The notes under the pieces are model-generated. The model had not been told where the DNA came from. It worked only from the letters and a program-made list of their open reading frames with translations, and made no database searches. This document shows, piece after piece, positions 54,054 to 62,558 of a DNA stretch of 64,000 bases; the stretch's first letter is position 1, and the number at the start of each line of letters is the position of its first letter. This DNA is from Saccharothrix syringae (GTDB lineage Bacteria > Actinomycetota > Actinomycetes > Mycobacteriales > Pseudonocardiaceae), in assembly GCF_009498035.1 (NCBI RefSeq), contig NZ_CP034550.1, positions 9,796,001-9,860,000 of the forward strand. Reading direction: 5' to 3'. The position numbers and the translations under genes were made by a program.

Positions 54054-55043
54054 TCAGCCGCCGACGCGGGTGCGCGGGTCGATGACGGCGTACAGCAGGT
54101 CCACCAGCAGGTTCGCGCCGAGCACGGCGACGGTGATCACCAGGAAGATGCCCTGCATCAGCGCGTAGTCGTTGTTCTGCACGGCCTGGAGCAGCTTGGA
54201 GCCGATGCCCGGGTAGGAGAACACCTGCTCGGTGATGACCGAGCCGGACACCACGAAGCCCAGCGAGATCGCGAACCCGGCCACGGACGGCAGCACCGCG
54301 TTGCGGGCCGCGTACTTGACCATGATCCGCGAGTCGCGCAGGCCCTTGGCCCTGGCGGTCAGCACGTAGTCCTCGGCCGTGGTGGACACCATCATGTTGC
54401 GCATCCCCAGCAGCCAGCCGCCGACCGAGGAGATGACGATGGTCAGCGCGGGCAGCGTGCCGTGGTAGATCGCCGAGCCGATGAACTCGCCGTCCCAGCC
54501 CGGCGTGAGCACCACGTCGTAGCCGCCGAGCAGCGGGAACCAGCCCAGGCCCGCCGCCAGCACCGCGGCCAGGATCAGCGCCAGCCAGAAGTACGGCACG
54601 GCGGCGAGCACGGTGGTGGCGGGCACCAGGCCGTCCAGCCAGGTGCCGCGCCGCCAGCCGACGAACGTGCCCAGGGCGATGCCGAGGGCGAACGACAGGA
54701 ACGTCGCGATGCCCACCAGCACCAGGGTCCAGGGCAGGGCCTGCCCGATGATCTCCGACACCGGCGTCGGGAACGACGACACCGACACGCCGAGGTCGCC
54801 CCGGAACATGTTGTCCAGGTACGACAGGTACTGCTGGAGGAGCGGGTCGCCGCTGTCGCCGCCGAGCAGCAGCTCGTACGCCCTGCGGGCCGACGGGTCC
54901 ACGGTCCCGCCCCGTTGCGCGAGCTTCGCCATGAGGATGTCCACCGGGTTGCCCGGCATCAGCCTCGGGATGAAGAAGTTCAGCGTCAGCGCCGCCCAGA
55001 AGGCGACCAGGTAGAACGCGAACTTTCGGGCGTAGTACCTCAT
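54054..55043 (-). CDS. Dpp/Opp-type ABC transporter permease (DppB-like)
   Basis: A 329-residue permease. The N-terminal helix KFAFYLVAFWAALTLNFFIPRLMPGNPVDIL, then GDLGVSVSSFPTPVSEIIGQALPWTLVLVG and the EAA loop TARAKGLRDSRIMVKYAARNAVLPSVAG are typical of DppB-type permeases in oligosaccharide-type importers. It starts 29 bp after the binding-protein gene. Confidence 0.94.
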   Translation of the reverse strand: MRYYARKFAFYLVAFWAALTLNFFIPRLMPGNPVDILMAKLAQRGGTVDPSARRAYELLLGGDSGDPLLQQYLSYLDNMFRGDLGVSVSSFPTPVSEIIGQALPWTLVLVGIATFLSFALGIALGTFVGWRRGTWLDGLVPATTVLAAVPYFWLALILAAVLAAGLGWFPLLGGYDVVLTPGWDGEFIGSAIYHGTLPALTIVISSVGGWLLGMRNMMVSTTAEDYVLTARAKGLRDSRIMVKYAARNAVLPSVAGFAISLGFVVSGSVITEQVFSYPGIGSKLLQAVQNNDYALMQGIFLVITVAVLGANLLVDLLYAVIDPRTRVGG

Positions 55044-55072
55044 CGGTCCGCCAATCGGTCCCTAGGTCCCGG

Positions 55073-56764
55073 TCACTGCCCGGCCGGCTTGAGCTTCAGG
55101 AAGATCTCCGAGTGCTCCGGGCGCGCCCAGACGGCCGGGAACGCGTAGAGGTCGTCCTCGGAGGGCCAGCCGGTGAACTTCTTGGCGTTGTACTCGCTGG
55201 TGGTGCCGCCGGTCAGGACCGGGATGTACGGGATCGACTTCTCGATCTCGGTCTGGATGGTGTCGAAGTACGGCTGCCGGGCGGCGTCGTCCTCCGGGTC
55301 CACGCCCTTGAGCGAGGTCAGCGCCTGGTCCACCGCCGGGTTGGAGAAGCGGGCGAAGTTCGGGTTGGCGACCTCGCCGACCTTGGCCGTGGTGGCGGTG
55401 CTGAAGAAGTAGGAGGCGTTGTAGAACGGGTCGGGCGCCGGGCCCTGGTGCAGCGAGTCGATCAGCAGCTCGTACTGGCCGCGGCCGCGCGCGTCGGACC
55501 ACTCGTTCCACGACACCTGCTGCGCGGTGACCTTGATGCCGACCTGCTGGAGCTGCTGGGCCATCGTCTCCACGGCGGTGATGTAGTCGGTCCAGCCGGC
55601 CACCACCTTGAGGGTCATCGACACCGGCTTGCCGTCCTTGGCGTAGATGCCGTCGGCGCCCTTGGCGTAGCCCGCGCCCTCCAGCAGGGCGGTGGCCTTG
55701 GCGGTGTCGGGCTGCATCGGCGCGGTGCGCTCCTGGAGCTTGGTCGACACGACGGCCTTGTCGCGCTCCACCAGGGCGAAGCCGGGGGAGATCTCGCTCG
55801 CGGTGTTCTCGAAGGCGAGCTGGTTGATCTGGGTGCGGTTGATCGCGTAGTAGATCGCCTTGCGGACCGCGACGTCGGTCTGCGGGCCCTGGCAGCCCAG
55901 CTCGGCGTTCGAGCAGGTGAACAGCGCGACCTGGTTCAGCGGGACGGTGATGCCCTTGTAGCCGGGGTAGTTCTTCTCGATGTTGGCCATGTCCGGCACC
56001 GGGCCGGTCTGCCAGTCGATCTGGCCCTGGCGCAGCGCCGCCTCACCGGACTGGTTGCCCGACAGCGCCACGTAGCGGATGTTCTTCAGCGCGGGCTCGC
56101 CGCCCCAGTAGCCGGGGTTGGCCTTGAGGGTGAACGCCTGCGCCTTGAAGTCGGCGAGCTGGAACGGCCCCGTGCCCACCGGCTCCCTGATGACGTCGGT
56201 GGCCGGCGTGGCCAGGTCCTTCCACTTGTGCCGCGGCACGATGTAGATGCGGCCGAGCACCTGCGGCCCTTCCATGTAGGAGGGTTCGGCGAAGGTGATG
56301 GAGACGTGCGTGTCGTCGACCGCGGTGGCCGTGCCCTTGTAGCCGGTGCCGTTCATGGACGGGTTGTTCTTGACCATGTCGAGGGTGAACACGACGTCCT
56401 CGGCGGTGAACTTCTCGCCGTCGGTCCACTTGGCGTCGTCGCGCAGCTCCACGTCCAGCTTGGTGCCGTCGGCGTTCCAGGTGAAGGTCTTGCCCAGGCG
56501 GGGGCGCGGCTCGACGTCGCGGACGTTGTTGAAGAAGAACAGCGGCTCGAAGATCGTGCCGGGTCCCTCCAGCATGGTCGGCGAGAACGGGTTGAAGTTG
56601 ACCTGCCAGTCACCGGACTGCCCCGTGTAGACGACGAGCGTGTCCGCGTTCTCGCTGCCGGCGTTGTTCGACCCGCCGCCGCAGGCGGTCGCCAGCACGG
56701 CGACGGCGGCCAGGCCGGCCGCTGCCGTGCGCGCCCGGAAGAAGCGCTTTGCCTTCAGGAACAT
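55073..56764 (-). CDS. Family-5 substrate-binding lipoprotein, probable oligosaccharide importer
   Basis: A 563-residue lipoprotein. The lipobox is VLATAC, followed by GGGSNNAGSEN. SBP_5 features are NFNPFSPTMLEGPGTIFEPLFFFNNV, VELRDDAKWTDGEKFTAEDVVFTLDMVKN, VRKAIYYAINRTQINQLAF and ATALLEGAGYAKGADGIYAKDGKPVSMTLKV. Dpp-type importers of this subtype serve cello- and manno-oligosaccharides in several bacteria, and the neighbouring GH2 beta-mannosidase, ROK kinase and manA favour manno-oligosaccharides. It is divergent from the ROK regulator across 151 bp that contain the promoter and TAAGTCAACGA element. Confidence 0.93.
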   Translation of the reverse strand: MFLKAKRFFRARTAAAGLAAVAVLATACGGGSNNAGSENADTLVVYTGQSGDWQVNFNPFSPTMLEGPGTIFEPLFFFNNVRDVEPRPRLGKTFTWNADGTKLDVELRDDAKWTDGEKFTAEDVVFTLDMVKNNPSMNGTGYKGTATAVDDTHVSITFAEPSYMEGPQVLGRIYIVPRHKWKDLATPATDVIREPVGTGPFQLADFKAQAFTLKANPGYWGGEPALKNIRYVALSGNQSGEAALRQGQIDWQTGPVPDMANIEKNYPGYKGITVPLNQVALFTCSNAELGCQGPQTDVAVRKAIYYAINRTQINQLAFENTASEISPGFALVERDKAVVSTKLQERTAPMQPDTAKATALLEGAGYAKGADGIYAKDGKPVSMTLKVVAGWTDYITAVETMAQQLQQVGIKVTAQQVSWNEWSDARGRGQYELLIDSLHQGPAPDPFYNASYFFSTATTAKVGEVANPNFARFSNPAVDQALTSLKGVDPEDDAARQPYFDTIQTEIEKSIPYIPVLTGGTTSEYNAKKFTGWPSEDDLYAFPAVWARPEHSEIFLKLKPAGQ

Positions 56765-56815
56765 CGTTGATTCCTCTCGTGGCCCGAGACCGGCCGCGGT
56801 CCCGCGTTGAGGCAG

Positions 56816-56845
56816 ATTGTTAAGTCAACGAAGAAACGAAGTCAA
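56816..56845 (-). promoter_or_regulatory. Importer promoter with TAAGTCAACGA element
   Basis: Minus strand: -35 TTGACT (56840-56845), 17-bp spacer, -10 TAACAA (56817-56822). TAAGTCAACGA (56821-56831) overlaps the -10, and a second AAGTCAAC copy forms the -35, so the two half-elements are direct repeats 18-19 bp apart. A bound regulator would cover the whole promoter. Confidence 0.65.
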
Positions 56846-56915
56846 CACTTCCGCTTCATCTGCGGGTCAAGTTGCTACCCTTCGTCCGACGAGCGAACCA
56901 AGACGGAGGGCCCAC

Positions 56916-58181
56916 GTGAGCGGACCTGCGCGGGCGACGCACCACGCGAGCAGCAAGGCCGCCGTGCTCGACGTGATCCGCGCTGCCGGGACGATCAGCC
57001 GCGTCGGCCTGATCAACGCCACGGGCTTCACCGGCGCGACGATCTCCACGGTCGTCCGCAAGCTCATCGACGAGGGCCTCGTGGTCGAGACCGGCCGCGC
57101 CGAGTCCACCGGCGGCAAGCGGCGGGTGCTCCTCCAGCTCAACCACTCGGCGCGCTACGCCGTGGGCGTGCACCTGGACCACGCGGGCATCACCTACGTG
57201 CTGACCAACCTCGGCGGGTCCGTGGTGGCCCGCATCTCCCGGGCGGGCGCGGGCGCGGCCGAGCCGGGGACCGTCGTCACGCGCATGGCCGACGAGGTCG
57301 GCACCCTGATCGACGGCGTGGGCGTCGAGCGCAACCGCGTCCTGGGCCTCGGCCTGGTCTCCCCCGGCCCGTTCAGCTCGACCGCCGGCATCGGCCTGAC
57401 CCCGCCGTCCATGCGCAAGTGGGAGGACTTCCCCCTGCACCAGGCACTGGAGCAGGCCACCAACCTGCCCGTCGTGCTGGACAACGACGCCACCGCCGCC
57501 GCCCTGGGCGAGCACTGGTCCGGTGGTATCGGCGGCACGGCGGCGGCGCTCTACATGGGCACCGGCATCGGCGCCGGCCTGGTGATCAACGGGGTGGCCT
57601 ACCGGGGCAGCAGCGGCAACGCCGGCGAGGTCGGGCACATCTGCGTGGACGCCAACGGCCCCGAGTGCTGGTGCGGGGCGCGCGGTTGCGTGGAGGTCAT
57701 GGCCGGGCCCGCCGCCGTGGTGGCCGCCGCCCGCGCCGACCCGGTGCTGGCCCGGTCCGCCGGGTTGACCGGGCGGTCGCGGTCGGTGTCCTCGGACTTC
57801 GCGGCGGTCAGCCGGGCGGCCCGGCGCGGCGAGCCGTCCGCGCTGGCCATCCTGGAGCGCTCGGCCCGCTGCGTCGCCACGGCCGCGCGCACGCTGGCCA
57901 ACATCATGGACCTGGAGGTGCTGGTCCTGACCGGGCCCAGCTTCGCCATCGCCGGGTCGGTGTACCTGCCCGTGGTGCGCGACGAGCTGGACCGGGCGTT
58001 CTTCTCCCGGGCCGCGCACGGGGTGGACGTCCGGCTGTCGCGCTCCGCCGCCACCGCGTCCGCGATCGGCGGGGCGGCGCTGGTGCTCCAGTCCGAGCTG
58101 GTGCCCCTGCACGAGGGGCTGCGGCTGCCGGAGAACCTGGCGGACTCGGAACCCGCGCCACTGCCGGCCGAAGGGGCCTGA
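56916..58181 (+). CDS. ROK family transcriptional regulator
   Basis: A 421-residue repressor. The N-terminal HTH is SSKAAVLDVIRAAGTISRVGLINATGFTGATISTVVRKLIDEGLVVETGRAESTGGKRR. The ROK effector domain has VVLDNDATAAALGEHW, YMGTGIGAGLVINGVAYRGSSGNAGEVGHICVDANGPECWCGARGCVEVMAG (zinc motif) and AIGGAALVLQSEL. GTG 56916 has ACGGAGGG 5 bases upstream; the longer frame from 56817 would overlap the importer promoter. It is divergent from the importer operon and likely senses a mannose-derived sugar. Confidence 0.94.
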   Translation: MSGPARATHHASSKAAVLDVIRAAGTISRVGLINATGFTGATISTVVRKLIDEGLVVETGRAESTGGKRRVLLQLNHSARYAVGVHLDHAGITYVLTNLGGSVVARISRAGAGAAEPGTVVTRMADEVGTLIDGVGVERNRVLGLGLVSPGPFSSTAGIGLTPPSMRKWEDFPLHQALEQATNLPVVLDNDATAAALGEHWSGGIGGTAAALYMGTGIGAGLVINGVAYRGSSGNAGEVGHICVDANGPECWCGARGCVEVMAGPAAVVAAARADPVLARSAGLTGRSRSVSSDFAAVSRAARRGEPSALAILERSARCVATAARTLANIMDLEVLVLTGPSFAIAGSVYLPVVRDELDRAFFSRAAHGVDVRLSRSAATASAIGGAALVLQSELVPLHEGLRLPENLADSEPAPLPAEGA

Positions 58182-58188
58182 GCTCCGG

Positions 58189-58215
58189 GGGCCGGGCCTT
58201 CGCGCGGCCCGGCCC
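58189..58215. terminator. Bidirectional terminator hairpin
   Basis: A perfect 10-bp stem GGGCCGGGCC/GGCCCGGCCC with a 7-nt loop, 7 bp after the ROK-regulator stop and 11 bp from the convergent esterase stop. Confidence 0.8.
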
Positions 58216-58226
58216 TGCCCGCGGGG

Positions 58227-59303
58227 TCAGCCCAGCGCCGCGCGGACGGCGGCTTCGACCGCGCCGGCGGTGGTGGCGTGACCGGCGGCGTTGGGGTGCA
58301 CCAGCGTGGCCCGCTCGCCGTCCGCGCACGTCAGGGTGAACTGGCCGAGGGGCAGCTCGGCGGGCCAGTAGTCCTCGGCCTGGCCGCAGATCCCCTCCAC
58401 GTGCTTCTCGGCCGCCGACGTGCACACGTCGTGGCCGCGGCTCGGACCGGCGGCGTCGACGTAGGTGCCGCCGGACAGCTCGGTGACCCCCTCGATGATC
58501 TCGTTCAGGTGGGCGAGGACCTCGCGCATCCAGGCGATGTCGCCGTGGGTGGCCGAGAGCACGCCGAAGCCCTCGACCCGGGCGGCCAGCTCGGTGGTGT
58601 CCCGGCGGTCGCAGGTGGCGGGGTCGTCGGGGAAGACGGTGGGGTAGCCGACGGTGATCAGCTCGGCCCCCGGGGCCTGGAACGTCACCGCTTGCAGCAT
58701 GGCGGCGTACTCCCTGGTGACCCGGTCGTACTTGTCGTGGATCGACTCGGGGTCGAAGAACGTGCCCTGGGATTCGTAGGCGTCCCGGCAGGGGGTCGCG
58801 TCGTCGGGCTGCCCGACGCCGGCGACCAGGCACGAGATCAGCACCGTGGACACCGGCAGGCTGTTTCCGCCGACGCCGATCGTGACGACCTCGGTGTCCA
58901 CGCCCAGTTCCGCGCGTTCGACCTGGGCGGCCACGGCCGGCCAGCCGTCCGCCGGCGGTTGGACCGGGCTGATCGGGGTCTGCCGGCTCTCGCCGATCTC
59001 GGCCACGGTGGCGCCGCCGCAACTGACGTCGGTCAGCTCGACCGCCCGGCCCGAGGGCGGGTTCGCGGACAGCGCGCGGCCGACCAGGTCGGGGTAGGAG
59101 CCGCTGGTGCGGTCGCAACCGTCCCGCTCGCCGCTGCCCAGGGAGGGGCTCGGAGCGCCGATGAACACCCCGGCGGTGTAGGAGTCGCCCAGGGCCGCCC
59201 ACTTGGCCGCGGGCGCGGCGGTGGCGGGCGGTGCGCCCAGGGCGGCGGTCGCGACGCAGGTGGCGAACAGGCCGGCGACGCGTCGGCGGGTCAGGTCTCG
59301 CAT
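58227..59303 (-). CDS. Secreted SGNH/GDSL-like esterase or lipase
   Basis: A 358-residue exported hydrolase. The signal peptide RRRVAGLFATCVATAALGAPPATA is followed by block I WAALGDSYTAGVF (nucleophile Ser in GDSYTAG), a block II Gly region near VSCGGATVAEI, block III VTIGVGGNSL and block V LVHPNAAGHATTAGA (catalytic His; Asp replaced locally by Val-His). At least seven Cys suggest disulfides. This resembles the Streptomyces SGNH lipase family. ATG 59303 is chosen for the signal peptide; the open frame extends to 59459 without a ribosome-binding site. Confidence 0.9.
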   Translation of the reverse strand: MRDLTRRRVAGLFATCVATAALGAPPATAAPAAKWAALGDSYTAGVFIGAPSPSLGSGERDGCDRTSGSYPDLVGRALSANPPSGRAVELTDVSCGGATVAEIGESRQTPISPVQPPADGWPAVAAQVERAELGVDTEVVTIGVGGNSLPVSTVLISCLVAGVGQPDDATPCRDAYESQGTFFDPESIHDKYDRVTREYAAMLQAVTFQAPGAELITVGYPTVFPDDPATCDRRDTTELAARVEGFGVLSATHGDIAWMREVLAHLNEIIEGVTELSGGTYVDAAGPSRGHDVCTSAAEKHVEGICGQAEDYWPAELPLGQFTLTCADGERATLVHPNAAGHATTAGAVEAAVRAALG

Positions 59304-59579
59304 GATCACTCCGGTGGCGGTGACGTGGCCCCGCCCCGCGGCGGGACCGCCCCCTGACAGCACCACCACCCCGCTACCGCCGCCGGCCGGCACCGCGACT
59401 ACCCCACCTGTGGGTGAACGCCTCCGCCCGCCCCCGCCATTGCCGCGCACGCGCAACAATGGCCCAGTCCAAAAACCCGAAATTACTAATAGTTGCCAAG
59501 CTGTACCGCAGTAATCCCTTGGGGCGGAATTCCTGGTTGAAGGTGGAAACGGCTGGACAGGTGGTCCTAGCGTGCCCCC

Positions 59580-60437
59580 ATGGACTCACGTTCGTCGAAC
59601 GCGCTCAGTCGCGAACTCGGTGACGCCCTCCGCAGGGCCCGGTACCGGTCCACCGCCAGGTTCAACGCCTTCGCGGCCGAGATGGGCTGGTCACCCGGGA
59701 GGCTGTCGAAGGTGGAACGCGGTACCCGTGGGGCGAGCGAGGTGGACATAGCCCGGTACGTCGGCCACCTGCACGCTGACCAGGAGACTTACAAGCACAT
59801 CATGAAGCTGGCCCAGGAGCAGAACACGGGACACCTGGTCCGCTCGCACGAGCCGGCGATGCCCGACGACCTGCGCGCGCTGCTCATCCACGAGCAGACC
59901 GCTGAGGTCATCTGGTCCTACGAGATCATCGCGATTCCCGGATTGCTGCAAACGGCGGATTACGCTCGCGGGCTCATGCGCACCCCGCAGGGGGAGTATT
60001 GCGTAGCCCAGCGAATGAAGCGGCAGAAGATCTTCGACAAGCCCCAGCCGCCACAGGGTCGCTTCTTCATCCACGAGGCGGCCTTGATGCGGGTATCGGG
60101 CGGCCCTCAGGTGATGTACGAGCAGATGCTGCAACTGCTGTTCCGCGGCGGGGTGCGATTGGTGCCCTTCGCGGTCGCCCTGCCCGGCTCGCTGGACGTG
60201 CCCTTCACGTTCATGACCTTCGCCGAGCACGCGCCGGTCTCGTACTCCAACATCGGGACGGCGGGGGTGTTCTCGGACTCTCCGGACACCACCTTCGGGT
60301 TCTACCAGTGCTGCGAGGATCTCGACCGGGTGGCGCTGAGTGAGGGAGAATCGCGGTCGGTGTTCGCCGACTGGGCGGGCCGCTACGACCGACTGCGGGA
60401 GGAACAGCGTGAGTCCGGAGGCGATGCGGTGGCGTAA
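59580..60437 (+). CDS. XRE-family HTH regulator with DUF5753
   Basis: A 285-residue cytoplasmic protein. The HTH is LGDALRRARYRSTARFNAFAAEMGWSPGRLSKVERGTRGASEVDIARYVGHL, followed by the DUF5753 sensor-like domain (HEQTAEVIWSYEIIAIPGLLQTADYARGLMRTP; RFFIHEAALMRVSGGPQVMYEQMLQLL; PVSYSNIGTAGVFSDSP). There is no ribosome-binding site, but TAGCGT lies 6 bases before the ATG, suggesting a leaderless message. It is coupled to a DUF397 gene, the universal partner of this family in actinomycetes; such pairs influence development and antibiotic production. Confidence 0.94.
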   Translation: MDSRSSNALSRELGDALRRARYRSTARFNAFAAEMGWSPGRLSKVERGTRGASEVDIARYVGHLHADQETYKHIMKLAQEQNTGHLVRSHEPAMPDDLRALLIHEQTAEVIWSYEIIAIPGLLQTADYARGLMRTPQGEYCVAQRMKRQKIFDKPQPPQGRFFIHEAALMRVSGGPQVMYEQMLQLLFRGGVRLVPFAVALPGSLDVPFTFMTFAEHAPVSYSNIGTAGVFSDSPDTTFGFYQCCEDLDRVALSEGESRSVFADWAGRYDRLREEQRESGGDAVA

Positions 60438-60591
60438 GAGCAGCTACAGCGAGGGCGAGAACACGAACTGCGTAGAGGTGGCCTTCACCCCGGAGGTCGT
60501 CGGCGTGCGGGACTCCAAGAACACCACCCCACAGCTGACCTTCCCCGCGTCCGCGTGGCGCGCCTTCCTCGCCACCACCCCGCGCCCCTAG
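60409..60591 (+). CDS. DUF397 domain small protein
   Basis: A 60-residue protein: MRWRKSSYSEGENTNCVEVAF then VGVRDSKNTTPQLTFPASAWRAFLATT, the complete DUF397 signature (WRKSSYS, CVEVA, VRDSK, FxxxxWxxF). GTG 60409 has GGGAGGA 5 bases upstream and overlaps the XRE gene by 29 bp; ATG 60424 is an alternative. It acts with, and possibly antagonises, the XRE regulator. Confidence 0.93.
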   Translation: MSPEAMRWRKSSYSEGENTNCVEVAFTPEVVGVRDSKNTTPQLTFPASAWRAFLATTPRP

Positions 60592-60593
60592 CG

Positions 60594-61229
60594 TCAGCTA
60601 CGACCGGCCGCCCACAACATCCCCCGCTCGACCATCGTCCGCACCTGGGGCACCGCCAGGTCCTGCGGCGCGTGCCCCAGCGTGCAGGCGAAGATCCGCC
60701 CGGCTCCCCACCGCCGAGTCCACACCGCCGGCACCGTCAGCGGCGCGTGCCAGGGGTCCTCGGGAGCGAACGTGGTGGTCGCGTGCACGTCGTTCAACCC
60801 GTCCGTCAGCACCCAGTACTGCTCGGTCCGCACCGTGAACCCCCGCACCCCCGCCACCACCGGGTGCGTCGACACAACGTCCACGCGGTGCTCCACGAAG
60901 TCGCCGGGGTGGGCCACGAACTGCCCGCCCACCATCCGCATGTAGCCGCGCGAGTGCCGGAACGCGTCCACCAGCCCGCCGTGCCACCCGGCCAGCCCGG
61001 TGCCCGACCGCACCGCGCCCTCCAGGCACCCGAACTGCTCCTCGGTCAGCTCACCGTCGCTCCAGCACTGCACGACCAGGTCGTAGGCGGGCAGCGACGA
61101 GTTGTAGACCTCCAGCGAGTCCGACACGTCCACCGCGAACCCCGACGAGCGCAGGAACGGCAGGAACGCGTCCGTCGCCTCCACCGGCGAGTGCCCGTCC
61201 CAGCCGCCGCGAACCACGAGTGCCTTCAC
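60594..61229 (-). CDS. ThuA-like domain protein
   Basis: A 211-residue class-I glutamine-amidotransferase-like protein. It has MKALVVRGGWDGHSPVEATDAFLPFLRSSGF, VVQCWSDGELTEEQFGCLEGAVRSGTGLAGWHGGLVDAFR, GGQFVAHPGDFVEH and TRRWGAGRIFACTLGHAPQDL, all typical of ThuA, a protein linked to trehalose/disaccharide catabolism (3-keto sugar metabolism). The GTG start has a weak AGG upstream. It is convergent with the DUF397 gene (2 bp between stops). Confidence 0.92.
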   Translation of the reverse strand: MKALVVRGGWDGHSPVEATDAFLPFLRSSGFAVDVSDSLEVYNSSLPAYDLVVQCWSDGELTEEQFGCLEGAVRSGTGLAGWHGGLVDAFRHSRGYMRMVGGQFVAHPGDFVEHRVDVVSTHPVVAGVRGFTVRTEQYWVLTDGLNDVHATTTFAPEDPWHAPLTVPAVWTRRWGAGRIFACTLGHAPQDLAVPQVRTMVERGMLWAAGRS

Positions 61230-61256
61230 ACCTGAGCACCCTAGGGGCCGGCCGCG

Positions 61257-62543
61257 CTACAGGGGAGCCAGGCCGAGGTGGTCGCGCAGCGTCGGCCCGG
61301 TGTACTCGGTGCGGAACACGCCGCGCTCCTGGAGCAGCGGCACCACGCGGTCGGCGAAGTCGTCGAGCCCGACCGGCGTCACGTGCGGCACGAGGATGAA
61401 CCCGTCGGCCGCGTCGGCCTGCACCAGGTCGTCGATCTGCCCGGCGATGGTCGAGGGCGAGCCGATGAACGTCTGCTTGGCGCTGGTCTCGATGACCAGC
61501 TCGCGGATGGAGAGCTTCTTCGCCTCGGCCAGCTCGCGCCACTTGGTCGCCACCGCGATCGGGTCGCGGTGCATGCGCACGCTGGCGCGTCCCTGCGCGA
61601 TGTGGTCGCCGCCCACGACCGGGTCGAACGAGGGCAGCGGGCCGTCCGGGTCGTGGTCGGACAGGTCGGCGTTCCAGAGCTGTTCGAGCACCTTGATGGC
61701 GGTCTGCCCGCTGACCTGCTGCCGGCGCACCTCGTGGGCCAGCTCGTGCGCCTCGGCGTCGGTGTCCGCGAGCGCGAACGTCGCCGCAGGCAGCACCACC
61801 AGGTCCTCCGGCCGCCGCCCGTACTTGGCCAGCCTGCCCTTGACGTCGGCGTGGAACGCCCGGCCCTCCTCCAGGCCGGCGTGGCGGGAGAAGATCGCGT
61901 CGGCCTTGGCGGCGGCGAACTCGCGGCCCTCGTCGGAGTCGCCCGCCTGGAGGATCACCGGCCTGCCCTGCGGCGAGCGCGGCAGGTCGAACCGGCCGGA
62001 GATGTCGAAGTGCTCGTCGCGGTAGGCGAACTCGCCGCCGTCGCGCCAGGAGTCGAACAGCACCGTCGCCGCGTCCAGGAACCGCTTGGCCCGCTCGTAG
62101 CGCTGCTCCTGCGGCAGGAAGCCGCCGCGCCGGAAGTTCTCGCCGGTGAAGGCGTCCCAGGAGGTCACCACGTTCCACGCGGCGCGCCCGCCCGACAGGT
62201 GGTCGAGCGTGGAGAACTGCCGCGCCACCTCGTAGGGCTCGTTGAACGTGGAGTTGATCGTCCCGGCCAGCCCGAGCCGTTCCGTCACGGCGGCCAGCGC
62301 GGAGAGCACGGTGAACGTGTCGGGCCGGCCCACCACGTCCAGGTCGTAGATCTTCCCGGCCTGCTCGCGCAGGCGCAGTCCCTCGGCGAGGAAGAAGAAG
62401 TCGAACTTCGCGCGCTCGGCGGTGCGGGCGAGGTGGGCGAAGGAGGAGAACTCGATGTGGCTGCCCGCGTCGGGGTGGCTCCACACGGTCGTGTTGTTGA
62501 CGCCGGGGAAGTGCGCGGCGAGGTGGACCTGCTTCTTGGGCAT
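61257..62543 (-). CDS. LLM-class flavin-dependent monooxygenase (NtaA/SnaA/DszA family)
   Basis: A 428-residue FMNH2-dependent monooxygenase. Signatures are KQVHLAAHFPGVNNTTVWSHPDAGSHIEFSSFAHLARTAERAKFDFFFLAEGL, NEPYEVARQFSTLDHLSGGRAAWNVVTSWDAFTGENFRRG and GRPVILQAGDSDEGREFAAAKADAIFSRH. The family oxidises amino-carboxylates, pristinamycin precursors and organosulfur compounds. It ends PLLQERGVFRTEYTGPTLRDHLGLAPL, almost the same as the end of the LLM protein encoded upstream. ATG 62543 has GAGGAG 7 bases upstream. It lies 15 bp after the upstream LLM gene, with which it is co-transcribed. Confidence 0.93.
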   Translation of the reverse strand: MPKKQVHLAAHFPGVNNTTVWSHPDAGSHIEFSSFAHLARTAERAKFDFFFLAEGLRLREQAGKIYDLDVVGRPDTFTVLSALAAVTERLGLAGTINSTFNEPYEVARQFSTLDHLSGGRAAWNVVTSWDAFTGENFRRGGFLPQEQRYERAKRFLDAATVLFDSWRDGGEFAYRDEHFDISGRFDLPRSPQGRPVILQAGDSDEGREFAAAKADAIFSRHAGLEEGRAFHADVKGRLAKYGRRPEDLVVLPAATFALADTDAEAHELAHEVRRQQVSGQTAIKVLEQLWNADLSDHDPDGPLPSFDPVVGGDHIAQGRASVRMHRDPIAVATKWRELAEAKKLSIRELVIETSAKQTFIGSPSTIAGQIDDLVQADAADGFILVPHVTPVGLDDFADRVVPLLQERGVFRTEYTGPTLRDHLGLAPL

Positions 62544-62558
62544 CACGCGGCTCCTCTC

